DNA of 64,000 nucleotides, from assembly GCF_019492055.1 (NCBI RefSeq), contig NZ_JAICBX010000002.1, positions 744,001 through 808,000 of the forward strand, read 5' to 3'. The stretch comes from Flavimaribacter sediminis (GTDB lineage Bacteria; Pseudomonadota; Alphaproteobacteria; Rhizobiales; Rhizobiaceae). Below the pieces are notes generated by a model, which saw only the letters and a program-made list of their open reading frames with translations, made no database searches and was not told the DNA's origin. A program made the position numbers and the translations under genes. The first letter of the stretch is position 1. The number at the start of each line of letters is the position of its first letter. Below, one piece after another: positions 25,612 to 33,824 of the stretch.

Positions 25612-27416
25612 TGGAAAACAACCGCAATTACATCGTAGCGATCGTCCTTTCGCTGGCGATTCTGATCGGCTGGCAGTTTTTTTTCGTTCAGCCTCGCATT
25701 GAGCAGGAGCGTGCGGCTCAACAACAGCAAGCCGAAATGCAGGCGAACACGCCGGCGGCCGAAGGGCAGAATCAGTCCGGTCTTCCCGCCGCAACGTCCC
25801 AGGGCAGCGTTCCCGGCACCGAAAGTCCGTCAGGCGGAGCGACGATATCGCGGGACGCCTCGCTTTCGCAGAATGAACGCGTGAACATTGACACCCCGGA
25901 TCTCACCGGCTCGATCAACCTGAAGGGCGCGCGCTTCGACGACCTGAAGCTGAAAAACTATCATCTCACGGTCGATCCATCGAGCCCGATCATCGAACTT
26001 CTGTCTCCAGCCAATCTGGACAACGGGTATATCGCCGAGTTCGGCTTCGTCGGTAACGAGACGAGCGGATCTGTTCCCGGTCCTGACACGATTTGGTCAA
26101 CCGAAAGCGTAACGCTCTCACCGGATTCTCCCGTTGTGCTTACCTGGGTCAATGACAAGGGCGTAGAATTCACTCGCACGATCGCCGTCGACGAGCACTA
26201 CCTGTTCACGATCGAAGACAGCGTCGCCAATGCGGGCGATACGGCCGTTTCGGTGTCGCCATATGGGCGCGTGACGCGGTTCGAGAAGCCGGACCTTACG
26301 GGTATCTGGATTCTGCACGAGGGTCTGAAAGGATATATCGGCGAAGACGGTCTTCAGGAAATCGACTATGACGACGTCGCGGAGGCCAGCACAATCACGC
26401 CTTCGAAGGCGGCGACCGGCTGGCTCGGTTTCGCTGACAAATACTGGGCGACCGCGATGGTCCCGGCCCAGGGCAGGGAATTTCAGTCACGTTTCACCTA
26501 TCGTGACGACGGCGGCGTGCGCTACCAGGCGGATTTCCTTTCGGATCCCCTTACGATCCAGCCTGGAGCAACGCAATCCACGAAGCAATTGCTGTTTGCC
26601 GGCGCAAAGGAAGTTCCCGTCATCGACAGTTACCAGGAAGCCTACAACATCGTCCATTTCGACCTGATGATCGACTGGGGCTGGTTCTTCTTCCTGACCA
26701 AGCCGATGTTCTTCGTGCTCGACTACTTCTACAAGATGTTCGGAAATTTCGGCATCTCGATCCTGCTGACGACCGTCCTCGTCAAGCTCATCTTCTTCCC
26801 GCTCGCCAACAAGTCCTACAAGTCGATGGCGGCGATGAAGAAGTTCCAGCCGAAGATCGAGGAACTCAAGCAGAAATTCGGAGACGACCGTCAGGGCATG
26901 CAAAAAGCCATGATGGAGCTCTACCGCAAGGAAAAGATCAATCCGGTCGCCGGCTGCTGGCCGATGCTTCTGCAGATTCCGGTGTTCTTTGCGCTCTACA
27001 AGGTGCTCTACATCACTATCGAGATGCGCCACGCGCCGTTCTTCGGATGGATTCAGGACCTTTCCGCTCCGGACCCGACCTCCGTGTTCAACCTGTTCGG
27101 CCTGCTACCCTTCGATCCGCCTGCGATGCTGATGATCGGGATCTGGCCGCTGATCATGGGCTTCACCATGTTCCTGCAGATGCGCATGAACCCGACGCCT
27201 CCTGATCCGACCCAGGCGATGATATTCAACTGGATGCCTGTGGTGTTCACGTTCATGCTCGCCACCTTCCCGGCCGGCCTCGTTATCTACTGGGCCTGGA
27301 ACAACACGCTGACGATCCTGCAACAGGGCGTGATCATGAAACGGCAGGGCGTGGATATTCCGCTGTGGAGCAACCTGACGGGGCTTTTCCGGCGAAAACC
27401 GAAGGCTGCGGAATAG
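25611..27416 (+). CDS. yidC: Membrane protein insertase YidC
   Basis: 601-residue insertase that helps SecYEG or acts alone to insert and fold inner membrane proteins. N-terminal anchor (YIVAIVLSLAILIGWQFFFV), a low-complexity Gln/Ala/Gly/Ser stretch at about 30-85, large periplasmic P1 domain about 90-340, then the conserved C-terminal core of five helices: FGISILLTTVLVKLIFFPLA with its cytoplasmic hairpin (AMKKFQPKIEELKQKFGDD) and AGCWPMLLQIPVFFALYKVL. Length and layout are those of the Gram-negative form. Confidence 0.97.
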   Translation: MENNRNYIVAIVLSLAILIGWQFFFVQPRIEQERAAQQQQAEMQANTPAAEGQNQSGLPAATSQGSVPGTESPSGGATISRDASLSQNERVNIDTPDLTGSINLKGARFDDLKLKNYHLTVDPSSPIIELLSPANLDNGYIAEFGFVGNETSGSVPGPDTIWSTESVTLSPDSPVVLTWVNDKGVEFTRTIAVDEHYLFTIEDSVANAGDTAVSVSPYGRVTRFEKPDLTGIWILHEGLKGYIGEDGLQEIDYDDVAEASTITPSKAATGWLGFADKYWATAMVPAQGREFQSRFTYRDDGGVRYQADFLSDPLTIQPGATQSTKQLLFAGAKEVPVIDSYQEAYNIVHFDLMIDWGWFFFLTKPMFFVLDYFYKMFGNFGISILLTTVLVKLIFFPLANKSYKSMAAMKKFQPKIEELKQKFGDDRQGMQKAMMELYRKEKINPVAGCWPMLLQIPVFFALYKVLYITIEMRHAPFFGWIQDLSAPDPTSVFNLFGLLPFDPPAMLMIGIWPLIMGFTMFLQMRMNPTPPDPTQAMIFNWMPVVFTFMLATFPAGLVIYWAWNNTLTILQQGVIMKRQGVDIPLWSNLTGLFRRKPKAAE

Positions 27417-27431
27417 CGGTCTGATCCTGCG

Positions 27432-28085
27432 ATGGACCACAACGCCGACACCTCGGAAAAATCGCCGTTTTCGCGCCCCTGGACCTTCATCCGGGGCGTG
27501 CCGGCGATGAAATTCCTGCCGCCGGAGGGCCCGCCTGAAGTGGCCTTCGCCGGGCGCTCCAATGTTGGCAAATCATCGCTGATCAACGCCCTCGTCCGGC
27601 AGAAGGGCCTGGCGCGCACGTCCAACACGCCGGGTCGCACGCAAGAACTGAACTATTTCGTTCCGGACGGATACTCCGGAGAATCCGGCGATCTGCCTCC
27701 GATTGCGCTGGTCGACATGCCGGGATACGGCTTCGCCAAGGCGCCGAAATCTCAAGTCGACCAATGGACGCGTCTCGTCTTCGATTATCTGCGCGGCAGA
27801 GCAACGCTGAAACGCGCTTTCGTGCTGATCGACGCGCGCCACGGAATCAAGAAGAACGACGAAGACGTGTTCGATCTGATGGACAAGGCGGCTGTCTCCT
27901 ACCAGATCGTGCTGACAAAGACCGACAAGATCAAGGCCGCCGGACTTCCCCGCCTGATTGGGGAAACCACAGCCAAGCTGGCGAAACGACCAGCCGCCTT
28001 TCCACAGGTTCTCGCCACCTCCTCGGAGAAGGCGGCGGGCCTGGAGGAGCTGCGAGACGCTATCCTCTTTGCCGCAAGAGCTTGA
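27432..28085 (+). CDS. yihA: Ribosome biogenesis GTP-binding protein EngB
   Basis: 217-residue GTPase (EngB/YsxC/YihA) needed for late assembly of the 50S subunit. G1 [14 protein letters not shown] near residue 44, switch region [13 protein letters not shown]3 [10 protein letters not shown] near 96, G4 [10 protein letters not shown] near 157, G5 [10 protein letters not shown] near 197. It lies 16 bases after yidC in the same direction, the usual place in this order of bacteria. Confidence 0.96.
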   Translation: MDHNADTSEKSPFSRPWTFIRGVPAMKFLPPEGPPEVAFAGRSNVGKSSLINALVRQKGLARTSNTPGRTQELNYFVPDGYSGESGDLPPIALVDMPGYGFAKAPKSQVDQWTRLVFDYLRGRATLKRAFVLIDARHGIKKNDEDVFDLMDKAAVSYQIVLTKTDKIKAAGLPRLIGETTAKLAKRPAAFPQVLATSSEKAAGLEELRDAILFAARA

Positions 28086-28153
28086 TAAGCTGCGACATTA
28101 TCAATTAACTGTCTCGATGGCCCGCACATGGCGGCGCATGGGAGAATGGATTC

Positions 28154-28918
28154 ATGACAGGAGACGGCAAGCACGAGCCTCAACAAGTGGCGATGGCCTG
28201 GGCCGTGCATGCGCTGACGGCGTCCGGCATTGTGCTGGGTTTCCTGGCTCTGGTCGCGATCCTCAACAACGACAAGACCGCGGTCTTCATGTGGCTGGGT
28301 CTGGCGCTGTTCGTTGACGGCATCGACGGGACAATCGCGCGAAAGCTGCATGTGCGCGACGTCACGCCTCAATTCGACGGCACAACCCTCGACAATGTAA
28401 TCGACTATTTCAACTACGTCGCCGTTCCGGCCATGATGGTCTACTGGTTCGGCCTCGTTCCGGACGGCTGGGCGACCATATCGGCTGCCGCGATCATGGC
28501 CGTATCGCTCTATACTTTCGCCAATACGGCTATCAAAACATCAGACTACTATTTTTCAGGCTTCCCGGCGCTGTGGAATGTCGTCGTTCTCTATTTTCAC
28601 ATTCTCCAGACCAGTCCGACGACCAATCTGGTTGTGATTGTCATACTGTGCATTCTGACTTTCATTCCGCTGAAATATGTTCACCCGTTCCGCGTCACCG
28701 AATGGCGAAGCGTGACGGTGCCGGTGACTGTGCTTTGGGCGGCGACAACGCTTCGGCTGGTGCTTATTCCGCCGGAAGGATCGAAGATACCGGACGCCTC
28801 TTCGGTCATCTTCTGGCTGTGGATCCTGTCGACCGTTTATTTCGCGGCGTTGTCGATCTGGCGCTCGCTGAGGCCGGAACTCGACAAGAAACCTCCAGGC
28901 TCAGACGCCGAACTCTAA
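28154..28918 (+). CDS. pcs: Phosphatidylcholine synthase
   Basis: 254-residue membrane enzyme that condenses CDP-diacylglycerol with choline to phosphatidylcholine and CMP. CDP-alcohol phosphotransferase signature visible from residue 56: DGTIAR, a 12-residue gap, G, TTL, D, NVI, D. The gap between AR and G is longer than the standard eight residues, a known trait of Pcs enzymes. Seven to eight hydrophobic segments. Phosphatidylcholine is typical of alphaproteobacteria that live with or near eukaryotes, and the direct route depends on choline uptake. Its end overlaps the convergent GntR gene by four bases. Confidence 0.93.
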   Translation: MTGDGKHEPQQVAMAWAVHALTASGIVLGFLALVAILNNDKTAVFMWLGLALFVDGIDGTIARKLHVRDVTPQFDGTTLDNVIDYFNYVAVPAMMVYWFGLVPDGWATISAAAIMAVSLYTFANTAIKTSDYYFSGFPALWNVVVLYFHILQTSPTTNLVVIVILCILTFIPLKYVHPFRVTEWRSVTVPVTVLWAATTLRLVLIPPEGSKIPDASSVIFWLWILSTVYFAALSIWRSLRPELDKKPPGSDAEL

Positions 28919-29742
28919 CCGCCGGACCCTTCGCCACTGAGCGACATGTCCAGCAGGAAGCGTGATTTCGGAATAAAAGCCTCCTGAAAGGAATAGGCTC
29001 CGTCATGTGACTGGGCGATCAATGTGAGAACCATGCATTGATTCCCCGGTGAAACACCGATGATCGACTGAACCGAGTGCTCCGGCTCCGTCAGTGAAAC
29101 GCGCTGGGTCACCTTGAGGGTGGGCCGATCGAACTGTGACGAAAAGATTTGCTTGAGATTGACGTTGTCGAACACCGAAGGCTCGATCTTCATAAGAGCG
29201 CTGAAGTGGGTGGCGCCAAGATACATTCGGCTGAAACAGGCGAATTCTCCCGCCACGTCGATTCGGCGCTCGATCTCCACGAAGCCCAGCTGATCCGGTC
29301 CGAGGATGGCTGCCGCCGCGTCGCTCATCACGGTGCGGCGACCGATCAGCTTTGAAAACACCGGGGCGAAATCGCCGGTCTGCGGATCGAAGAACCGGTA
29401 GTGCCAGAGCTCCGTCATGCGCCGGCGCGGTGCTGAAACATAGGTTCCGTGCCCCTGGTGACGCTCGATATAGCCATCCAGCCGCAATGCGTTCAATGAT
29501 TTCTGCACGGTTCCCAGGCTCACATTGAGCGCGCGGGCCAGCCATTGTTCGGGCGGCAATTGCGTATCGATGGACAATTCGCTGTTTACGATCAGTTTCG
29601 ACAGGCATTTCTTCAGTCTGAGATACACCGGCACGCCGTCTTCGGAAGACGTCAGATAGGCGTTGACGATCAATCGCCCGGCCGCATCCCATTTGCGTTC
29701 CGGGCCGGTTTCACGTGGTTCGCCTGTCATCAACTTGTTCAT
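28915..29742 (-). CDS. GntR-family (HutC-like) transcriptional regulator
   Basis: 275-residue regulator. The N-terminal winged helix reads VPVYLRLKKCLSKLIVNSEL, then TQLPPEQWLARALNVSLGTV and RHQGHGTYVSAPRRR (residues about 35-108). The C-terminal half is a UTRA ligand-binding domain (residues about 125-265), which places it in the HutC branch. The ATG was chosen because it has ggagg upstream; an earlier TTG has none. It is divergent from the third TRAP operon with a perfect 16-bp palindrome between them, so it most likely controls that operon and itself. Confidence 0.88.
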   Translation of the reverse strand: MNKLMTGEPRETGPERKWDAAGRLIVNAYLTSSEDGVPVYLRLKKCLSKLIVNSELSIDTQLPPEQWLARALNVSLGTVQKSLNALRLDGYIERHQGHGTYVSAPRRRMTELWHYRFFDPQTGDFAPVFSKLIGRRTVMSDAAAAILGPDQLGFVEIERRIDVAGEFACFSRMYLGATHFSALMKIEPSVFDNVNLKQIFSSQFDRPTLKVTQRVSLTEPEHSVQSIIGVSPGNQCMVLTLIAQSHDGAYSFQEAFIPKSRFLLDMSLSGEGSGG

Positions 29743-29813
29743 CTCACCAGTTTCCTCCTCGATTCCAGTCTCTTTGCACAAATTATAATCACGCGCCAGA
29801 AATTAAATCTAAT

Positions 29814-29829
29814 ATAGCTATATAGCTAT
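29814..29829. promoter_or_regulatory. Putative GntR operator
   Basis: Perfect 16-bp palindrome atagctatatagctat in an AT-rich spacer between the GntR gene and the TRAP operon. Its right edge touches the -35 element of the TRAP promoter. The size suits a dimeric GntR/HutC protein. It can also be read as two tandem atagctat units, each a palindrome itself. Confidence 0.65.
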
Positions 29830-29857
29830 TGACTTCTGAAGGTATAACGCTGTTAAT
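29829..29857 (+). promoter_or_regulatory. Putative promoter of the third TRAP operon
   Basis: TTGACT (29829-29834), 17-base spacer, GTTAAT (29852-29857; four of six matches). It faces the TRAP receptor gene with a leader of about 45-50 bases. The operator palindrome overlaps its -35 end. Confidence 0.5.
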
Positions 29858-29910
29858 TTTCAACATCCCCTGCGTTGGGCGGGGGCCAATACAAGAGCGG
29901 AGAACCAAAT

Positions 29911-30915
29911 ATGACTGGAAGGATTGCAGCAGTCGCAGCGGCGATAGCGATCGCGGTCGCCGGTGTCGCAAGCGCCCACGCCGACGACTACGTACAGACA
30001 CCGCAAAAGACATTCAGGCTGGCCCACGGCAATGCGCCGGGATCGCCCTACGATCTGGGAGCCAATCGGTTCGCGGAGCTGGTGGAAGTCTACTCGCGCG
30101 GCGCCATGAAGGTTGACGTCTATCCCGCCGCCCAGCTTGGCGGCGAACAGGCCGTGGCCAAGGACGTGCAGCTGGGCGTGATCGACATGACCGCCGTGCC
30201 GACCCAGAACGCATCCATGTGGTACAAGCCGATGGACGTGTTCGTCCTGCCCTTCCTTTTCAAGGATCGGTTCCATGTTGACGCGGTCGTTGAGGGACCG
30301 ATCGGCGAGGAATTATTCGAGGAGTACCGCGAAGCCTCCGGCGTTCGCGTCATCTCGGTCTTCGAATACGGCAACCGCGCGCCGATGAACAATGTTCGGC
30401 CGATCACCACGCCGGCCGACTTTGCAGGCATCAAGTTCCGCGTGCCGAAGAACGACATCATGGTCGACGCCTACCAGGCGCTCGGCGCCAACCCGACCGC
30501 TATTGACTGGGGCGATCTCTACGGCGCTCTGCAGCAGGGCGTTGCCGACGGTCTCGAAGGTCCGCCGCAGAACATGATCGACGCCAAGTTCTTCGACTTC
30601 CTGAAGTACTATTCCTATGTCGACCCGTTCTTCGGCGTCGTGATCATGATCATGAACGACGACATCTTCAACAGCCTGACCGAAGAAGAACAGGCCATCA
30701 TCCTGCGCGCCGGCAGCGAAGCCGGACAGTACCAGCGCTGGGTATCGGCCAAGTCGCATGTCGACGGCATGGAGCGGCTGAAGGAAAAGGGCGTCGAGGT
30801 CAACATCGTCGAAGACCGTCAGCCCTTCATGGACGCGGTCAAGCCGGTGGTCGACAAGTACAAGGCCGAAATCGGCTCGGAACTGGTCGACAACGTCATG
30901 GCGGCCGGAAACTAG
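29911..30915 (+). CDS. TRAP transporter substrate-binding protein (DctP family), system 3
   Basis: Periplasmic receptor, 334 residues. A signal peptide (MTGRIAAVAAAIAIAVAGVA, cut after AHA) is followed by FRLAHGNAPGSPYDLGANRF. PADFAGIKFRVPKNDIMVDA near 170 contains the arginine that usually pairs with the ligand's acidic group, then DWGDLYGALQQGVADGLEGP near 203. The ATG at 29911 was chosen because it begins the signal peptide; upstream residues are not signal-like. First gene of an operon with both TRAP membrane subunits, a sulfolactaldehyde-reductase-like enzyme and a PHP-like protein. The ligand could be a sulfonate or carboxylate. Confidence 0.93.
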   Translation: MTGRIAAVAAAIAIAVAGVASAHADDYVQTPQKTFRLAHGNAPGSPYDLGANRFAELVEVYSRGAMKVDVYPAAQLGGEQAVAKDVQLGVIDMTAVPTQNASMWYKPMDVFVLPFLFKDRFHVDAVVEGPIGEELFEEYREASGVRVISVFEYGNRAPMNNVRPITTPADFAGIKFRVPKNDIMVDAYQALGANPTAIDWGDLYGALQQGVADGLEGPPQNMIDAKFFDFLKYYSYVDPFFGVVIMIMNDDIFNSLTEEEQAIILRAGSEAGQYQRWVSAKSHVDGMERLKEKGVEVNIVEDRQPFMDAVKPVVDKYKAEIGSELVDNVMAAGN

Positions 30916-30925
30916 GGCGCGCCAC

Positions 30926-30950
30926 GGTCGCGGCCGAAAGGTCGCGGCCG
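30926..30950 (+). repeat. GC-rich tandem repeat between receptor and permease genes
   Basis: Two copies of ggtcgcggccg separated by aaa. Each holds a self-complementary cggccg, so the pair can fold into a hairpin in the mRNA. In TRAP operons a stable hairpin after the receptor gene would help make more receptor than permease by protecting or ending the upstream mRNA; that role is inferred. Confidence 0.5.
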
Positions 30951-31002
30951 CTGGACGGCTGATGTCCGAACCGTAACTTCCAACTGAAAAACAGAGGCGG
31001 CG

Positions 31003-31515
31003 ATGAAGAAAATTCTGACCCTGATCGATCGCAAACTTGAAGAATTCATGATCGTCGGACTGATGACGATCCTGGTATGCGGCCTCGTCTACTCGGCCTT
31101 CGTCAGATATTTCGTCACGATACCCGCGCTGACAAGATTCACCTACATTTCCGAAGAAGCATCGATCTTCTCTTTCATCTGGCTGATCTATTTCGGCGCG
31201 GCCCTTGCGGCGCGCGACGGCGCCCATTTCCGCGTATCGGCCCAGTTTTCGCGCTTGCCTGAGCGGTTGAAGCCCTGGCGCTTTCTGCTGGCGGACATCG
31301 TCTGGGTGCTGTTCAACCTCTTCGTCGTCTATCAGGGCTACGAACTCGTTCGCATCACGACGACGCGGACCGAAAACAGCCTGGCGCTCGGCATTCCCAT
31401 GTGGATCGTCTACCTGATCATACCTCTCTCCTTCCTGCTCACCAGCTGGCGCGTCGTTCAACGCTACATCCGCGGAGAGCATTTCAACGACACCGAGAAG
31501 GCCGCCGCCGTCTAG
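31003..31515 (+). CDS. TRAP transporter small membrane subunit (DctQ family), system 3
   Basis: 170-residue membrane protein with four hydrophobic segments (about 14-36, 50-68, 90-110, 130-150). LTRFTYISEEASIFSFIWLI and GAALAARDGAHFRVS match the conserved DctQ core. An aggcgg ribosome binding site precedes the start. Placed between receptor and permease as usual. Confidence 0.92.
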   Translation: MKKILTLIDRKLEEFMIVGLMTILVCGLVYSAFVRYFVTIPALTRFTYISEEASIFSFIWLIYFGAALAARDGAHFRVSAQFSRLPERLKPWRFLLADIVWVLFNLFVVYQGYELVRITTTRTENSLALGIPMWIVYLIIPLSFLLTSWRVVQRYIRGEHFNDTEKAAAV

Positions 31516-31546
31516 CCGCGGCCGCAGAGGAGCAGGAAACAACGCC

Positions 31547-32845
31547 ATGGGCATCGACGCAGCCACCCTATCGGCCATCATCTTTTCCATGCTGGGCCTC
31601 TGTCTGCTTATCGGCGTTCCGATCGGCTACTCGCTCGGCATCGCCACGGTGGCGGGGCTCTATTTCAGCCCGATCCCGCTCATCTATATCGCCCAGACGC
31701 TCTATACCGGCACGGAGCTTTTTCCGCTGATCGCCATTCCGGGCTTCGTGCTCGCCGGCGACCTGATGATCCGCTCCAAGATCACCGACAAGCTGATCCG
31801 CCTCGTCTTCCTCTCGGTCGGCAACATTCCGGGCGGTCTCGGCGTCGTGACGGTTGTCGCCTGCGGGCTCTTCGCCTCGATTTCCGGCTCCGGCCCGGCG
31901 ACGACGGCGGCGATCGGCGGCATCATGATTTCGGCCATGGTCAAGGCAGGTTATCCGCCGGCCTATGCAGCAGCCGTGACGGCGGCCGGCGGCACGCTGG
32001 GCGTGCTGATCCCCCCGTCCAATCCGATGATCATCTACGGCGTGGTCGCGGATCTTTCCATTCCGCACCTCTTCGTCTCCGGGGCCGTGCCTGGCCTGCT
32101 TCTGGTCGCCGTGCTGTCGGCCTATTGCTACATAACCGGCAGGATACGGGGTCTCAGAGGCAGCGGCGAAAAGCTGACCCTTCCGAAGTTCTTCATCGCC
32201 TTCAAGGGCGCCATCTGGGCGCTTCTGATGCCGATCATCGTGCTGGGCGTGATCTACACCGGCATGGCGACGCCCACCGAGGCCTCGATGGTCGCGGTGC
32301 TCTACACCATGATCCTCGGCTTTGCCGGACGCACGCTGAAGCCTTCCGACATCTTCGAGGCGATGGTGACGACGGGCAAGCTGACCGGCGCGATCCTGAT
32401 CACGATGGGACCGGCCATGGCGTTCGGCAAATTGCTGACCATGTATCAGGTTCCGGTTCTGCTCGGGCAAGGCATCGGCGAACTGACGTCGAACCCGACG
32501 CTGCTGTTGTTGATGGTCGGCGGTCTGCTGATCATCGCCGGCACCTTCATGGAGGGTTTGAGCACGATCATCCTGCTCACTCCGGTGCTGTTGCCGGTGC
32601 TGAAGGCAGCCGGAGCAGATCCTGTGCAATTCGGCATCCTGCTCGTCGTGATGATGGAGATCGGTTTCCTCACGCCGCCGCTTGGCGTCAACGTCTTCGT
32701 CGCCTCGGCGATCGCCAAACTGTCCATCGAGGAGATTTCGAAGGAACTCATTCCTTTGATCGCGGTGCTTCTCCTCTACGCACTCGTTATCATCCTTTTC
32801 CCCACAATCAGCACCTGGGGCTATCACTACATGACAGGCAGGTAG
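31547..32845 (+). CDS. TRAP transporter large permease subunit (DctM family), system 3
   Basis: 432-residue permease. Signatures: ELFPLIAIPGFVLAGDLMIR near 55, CGLFASISGSGPATTAAIGG near 103, GTLGVLIPPSNPMIIYGVVA near 148, EIGFLTPPLGVNVFVASAI near 370. About 12 membrane segments. The stop is one base before the start of the dehydrogenase gene, a tight link that supports one transcript and a common pathway. Confidence 0.94.
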   Translation: MGIDAATLSAIIFSMLGLCLLIGVPIGYSLGIATVAGLYFSPIPLIYIAQTLYTGTELFPLIAIPGFVLAGDLMIRSKITDKLIRLVFLSVGNIPGGLGVVTVVACGLFASISGSGPATTAAIGGIMISAMVKAGYPPAYAAAVTAAGGTLGVLIPPSNPMIIYGVVADLSIPHLFVSGAVPGLLLVAVLSAYCYITGRIRGLRGSGEKLTLPKFFIAFKGAIWALLMPIIVLGVIYTGMATPTEASMVAVLYTMILGFAGRTLKPSDIFEAMVTTGKLTGAILITMGPAMAFGKLLTMYQVPVLLGQGIGELTSNPTLLLLMVGGLLIIAGTFMEGLSTIILLTPVLLPVLKAAGADPVQFGILLVVMMEIGFLTPPLGVNVFVASAIAKLSIEEISKELIPLIAVLLLYALVIILFPTISTWGYHYMTGR

Positions 32846-32846
32846 A

Positions 32847-33719
32847 ATGGCGCGCATAGGTTTCATCGGACTGGGCAATATGGGCTTCCACATGGCCCTC
32901 AACCTGCTCGGGAAAGGCCATGTCGTGGCCGGCTACGACAGGGACGAGGGTCAGGTCGCAGCGTTCGGACAGGAAGGGGCAAAAGTCTGCGCCTCGGCGG
33001 CAGAAGCGGCGGAGGATGCGGAGTTCGTGATCACCATGCTGCCCGACGGGCCGGTGGTCGAGGAGGTCATGCTGGGCGCAGGCGGCACGGCCGCGGCGAT
33101 GGCGCCGGGCGCATTGCATATCGACATGAGCACGATCCTTCCCACCCAGTCCGACGCAATTCGCGAAGCGCTGGCGGCGAGAGGCGTCACCATGATCGAC
33201 GCTCCGGTCGGACGGACCGCCAGCGAAGCGCGGACGGGCAAACTGTTGATCATTGTCGGATCCGACAGCGAGCAGCTTGAACGCGCCCGGCCGCTGTTCG
33301 AGTGCATGGGAGATACGATCGTACATTGTGGAACAGCCGGCTCCGGCATCCGCATGAAGCTCGTCAACAATTACATGACAACGGTGACCAACCTCGTCAC
33401 CGCCGAGACGTTGACCCTCGCCGCGTCCTGCGGCATCGAGACGGCGACCGCGCTGGAGGTTTTACGGGGTACGGCCGCCGGTCGGGGACATATTAACACG
33501 ACCTACCCGGACAAGGTTCTCAAGGGCGACGTCACGCCCGGTTTCATGATCGCGCTGGCGCGCAAGGATCTGGTGCTGGGACTGAAAACAGCCGAGGGCG
33601 CCGGCGTCAAGCTGACGACAGGCGCCGCCGCGCTCGACGTCTATGATTTCGCTGTCGACGCGGGGCAGGGCGGCGAAGACTGGACATCGATATTGAACAT
33701 TGTGCCCGACTTGCCGTAA
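32847..33719 (+). CDS. Beta-hydroxyacid dehydrogenase, 3-sulfolactaldehyde reductase-like
   Basis: 290-residue NAD(P)-dependent dehydrogenase. Rossmann motif IGFIGLGNMGFHMALNL at the start; catalytic Lys in IRMKLVNNYM near 172. In 3-hydroxyisobutyrate dehydrogenases the substrate loop reads P-V-S-G-G; here it is DAPVGRTASEARTGKL near 118. That G-R-T form and the NNYM, GTAAGRGH and TYPDKVLKGD stretches are those I know from E. coli YihU, the 3-sulfolactaldehyde reductase of sulfoquinovose breakdown, whose Arg binds the sulfonate. The Asp after the first beta-alpha-beta unit (GYDRDE) suits NAD rather than NADP. It may therefore act on a C3 sulfonate; a carboxylate analogue is the alternative. 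Confidence 0.85.
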   Translation: MARIGFIGLGNMGFHMALNLLGKGHVVAGYDRDEGQVAAFGQEGAKVCASAAEAAEDAEFVITMLPDGPVVEEVMLGAGGTAAAMAPGALHIDMSTILPTQSDAIREALAARGVTMIDAPVGRTASEARTGKLLIIVGSDSEQLERARPLFECMGDTIVHCGTAGSGIRMKLVNNYMTTVTNLVTAETLTLAASCGIETATALEVLRGTAAGRGHINTTYPDKVLKGDVTPGFMIALARKDLVLGLKTAEGAGVKLTTGAAALDVYDFAVDAGQGGEDWTSILNIVPDLP

Positions 33720-33824
33720 TGGCGACGTCACGGCCAATCAAACCACCGGACCTGAGGGGAACGACCGTTTCACTCTGGTCTGCATCCAAAGCATGCGCTC
33801 GCCGGGCGCCAGGAGTCACGGAAT

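Noticed and set aside
30313-32902. Long minus-strand open frames (425 and 444 codons) opposite TRAP system 3
   Set aside because: Shadows of the receptor and permease genes; low-complexity Asp/His/Arg-rich products and no start signals.
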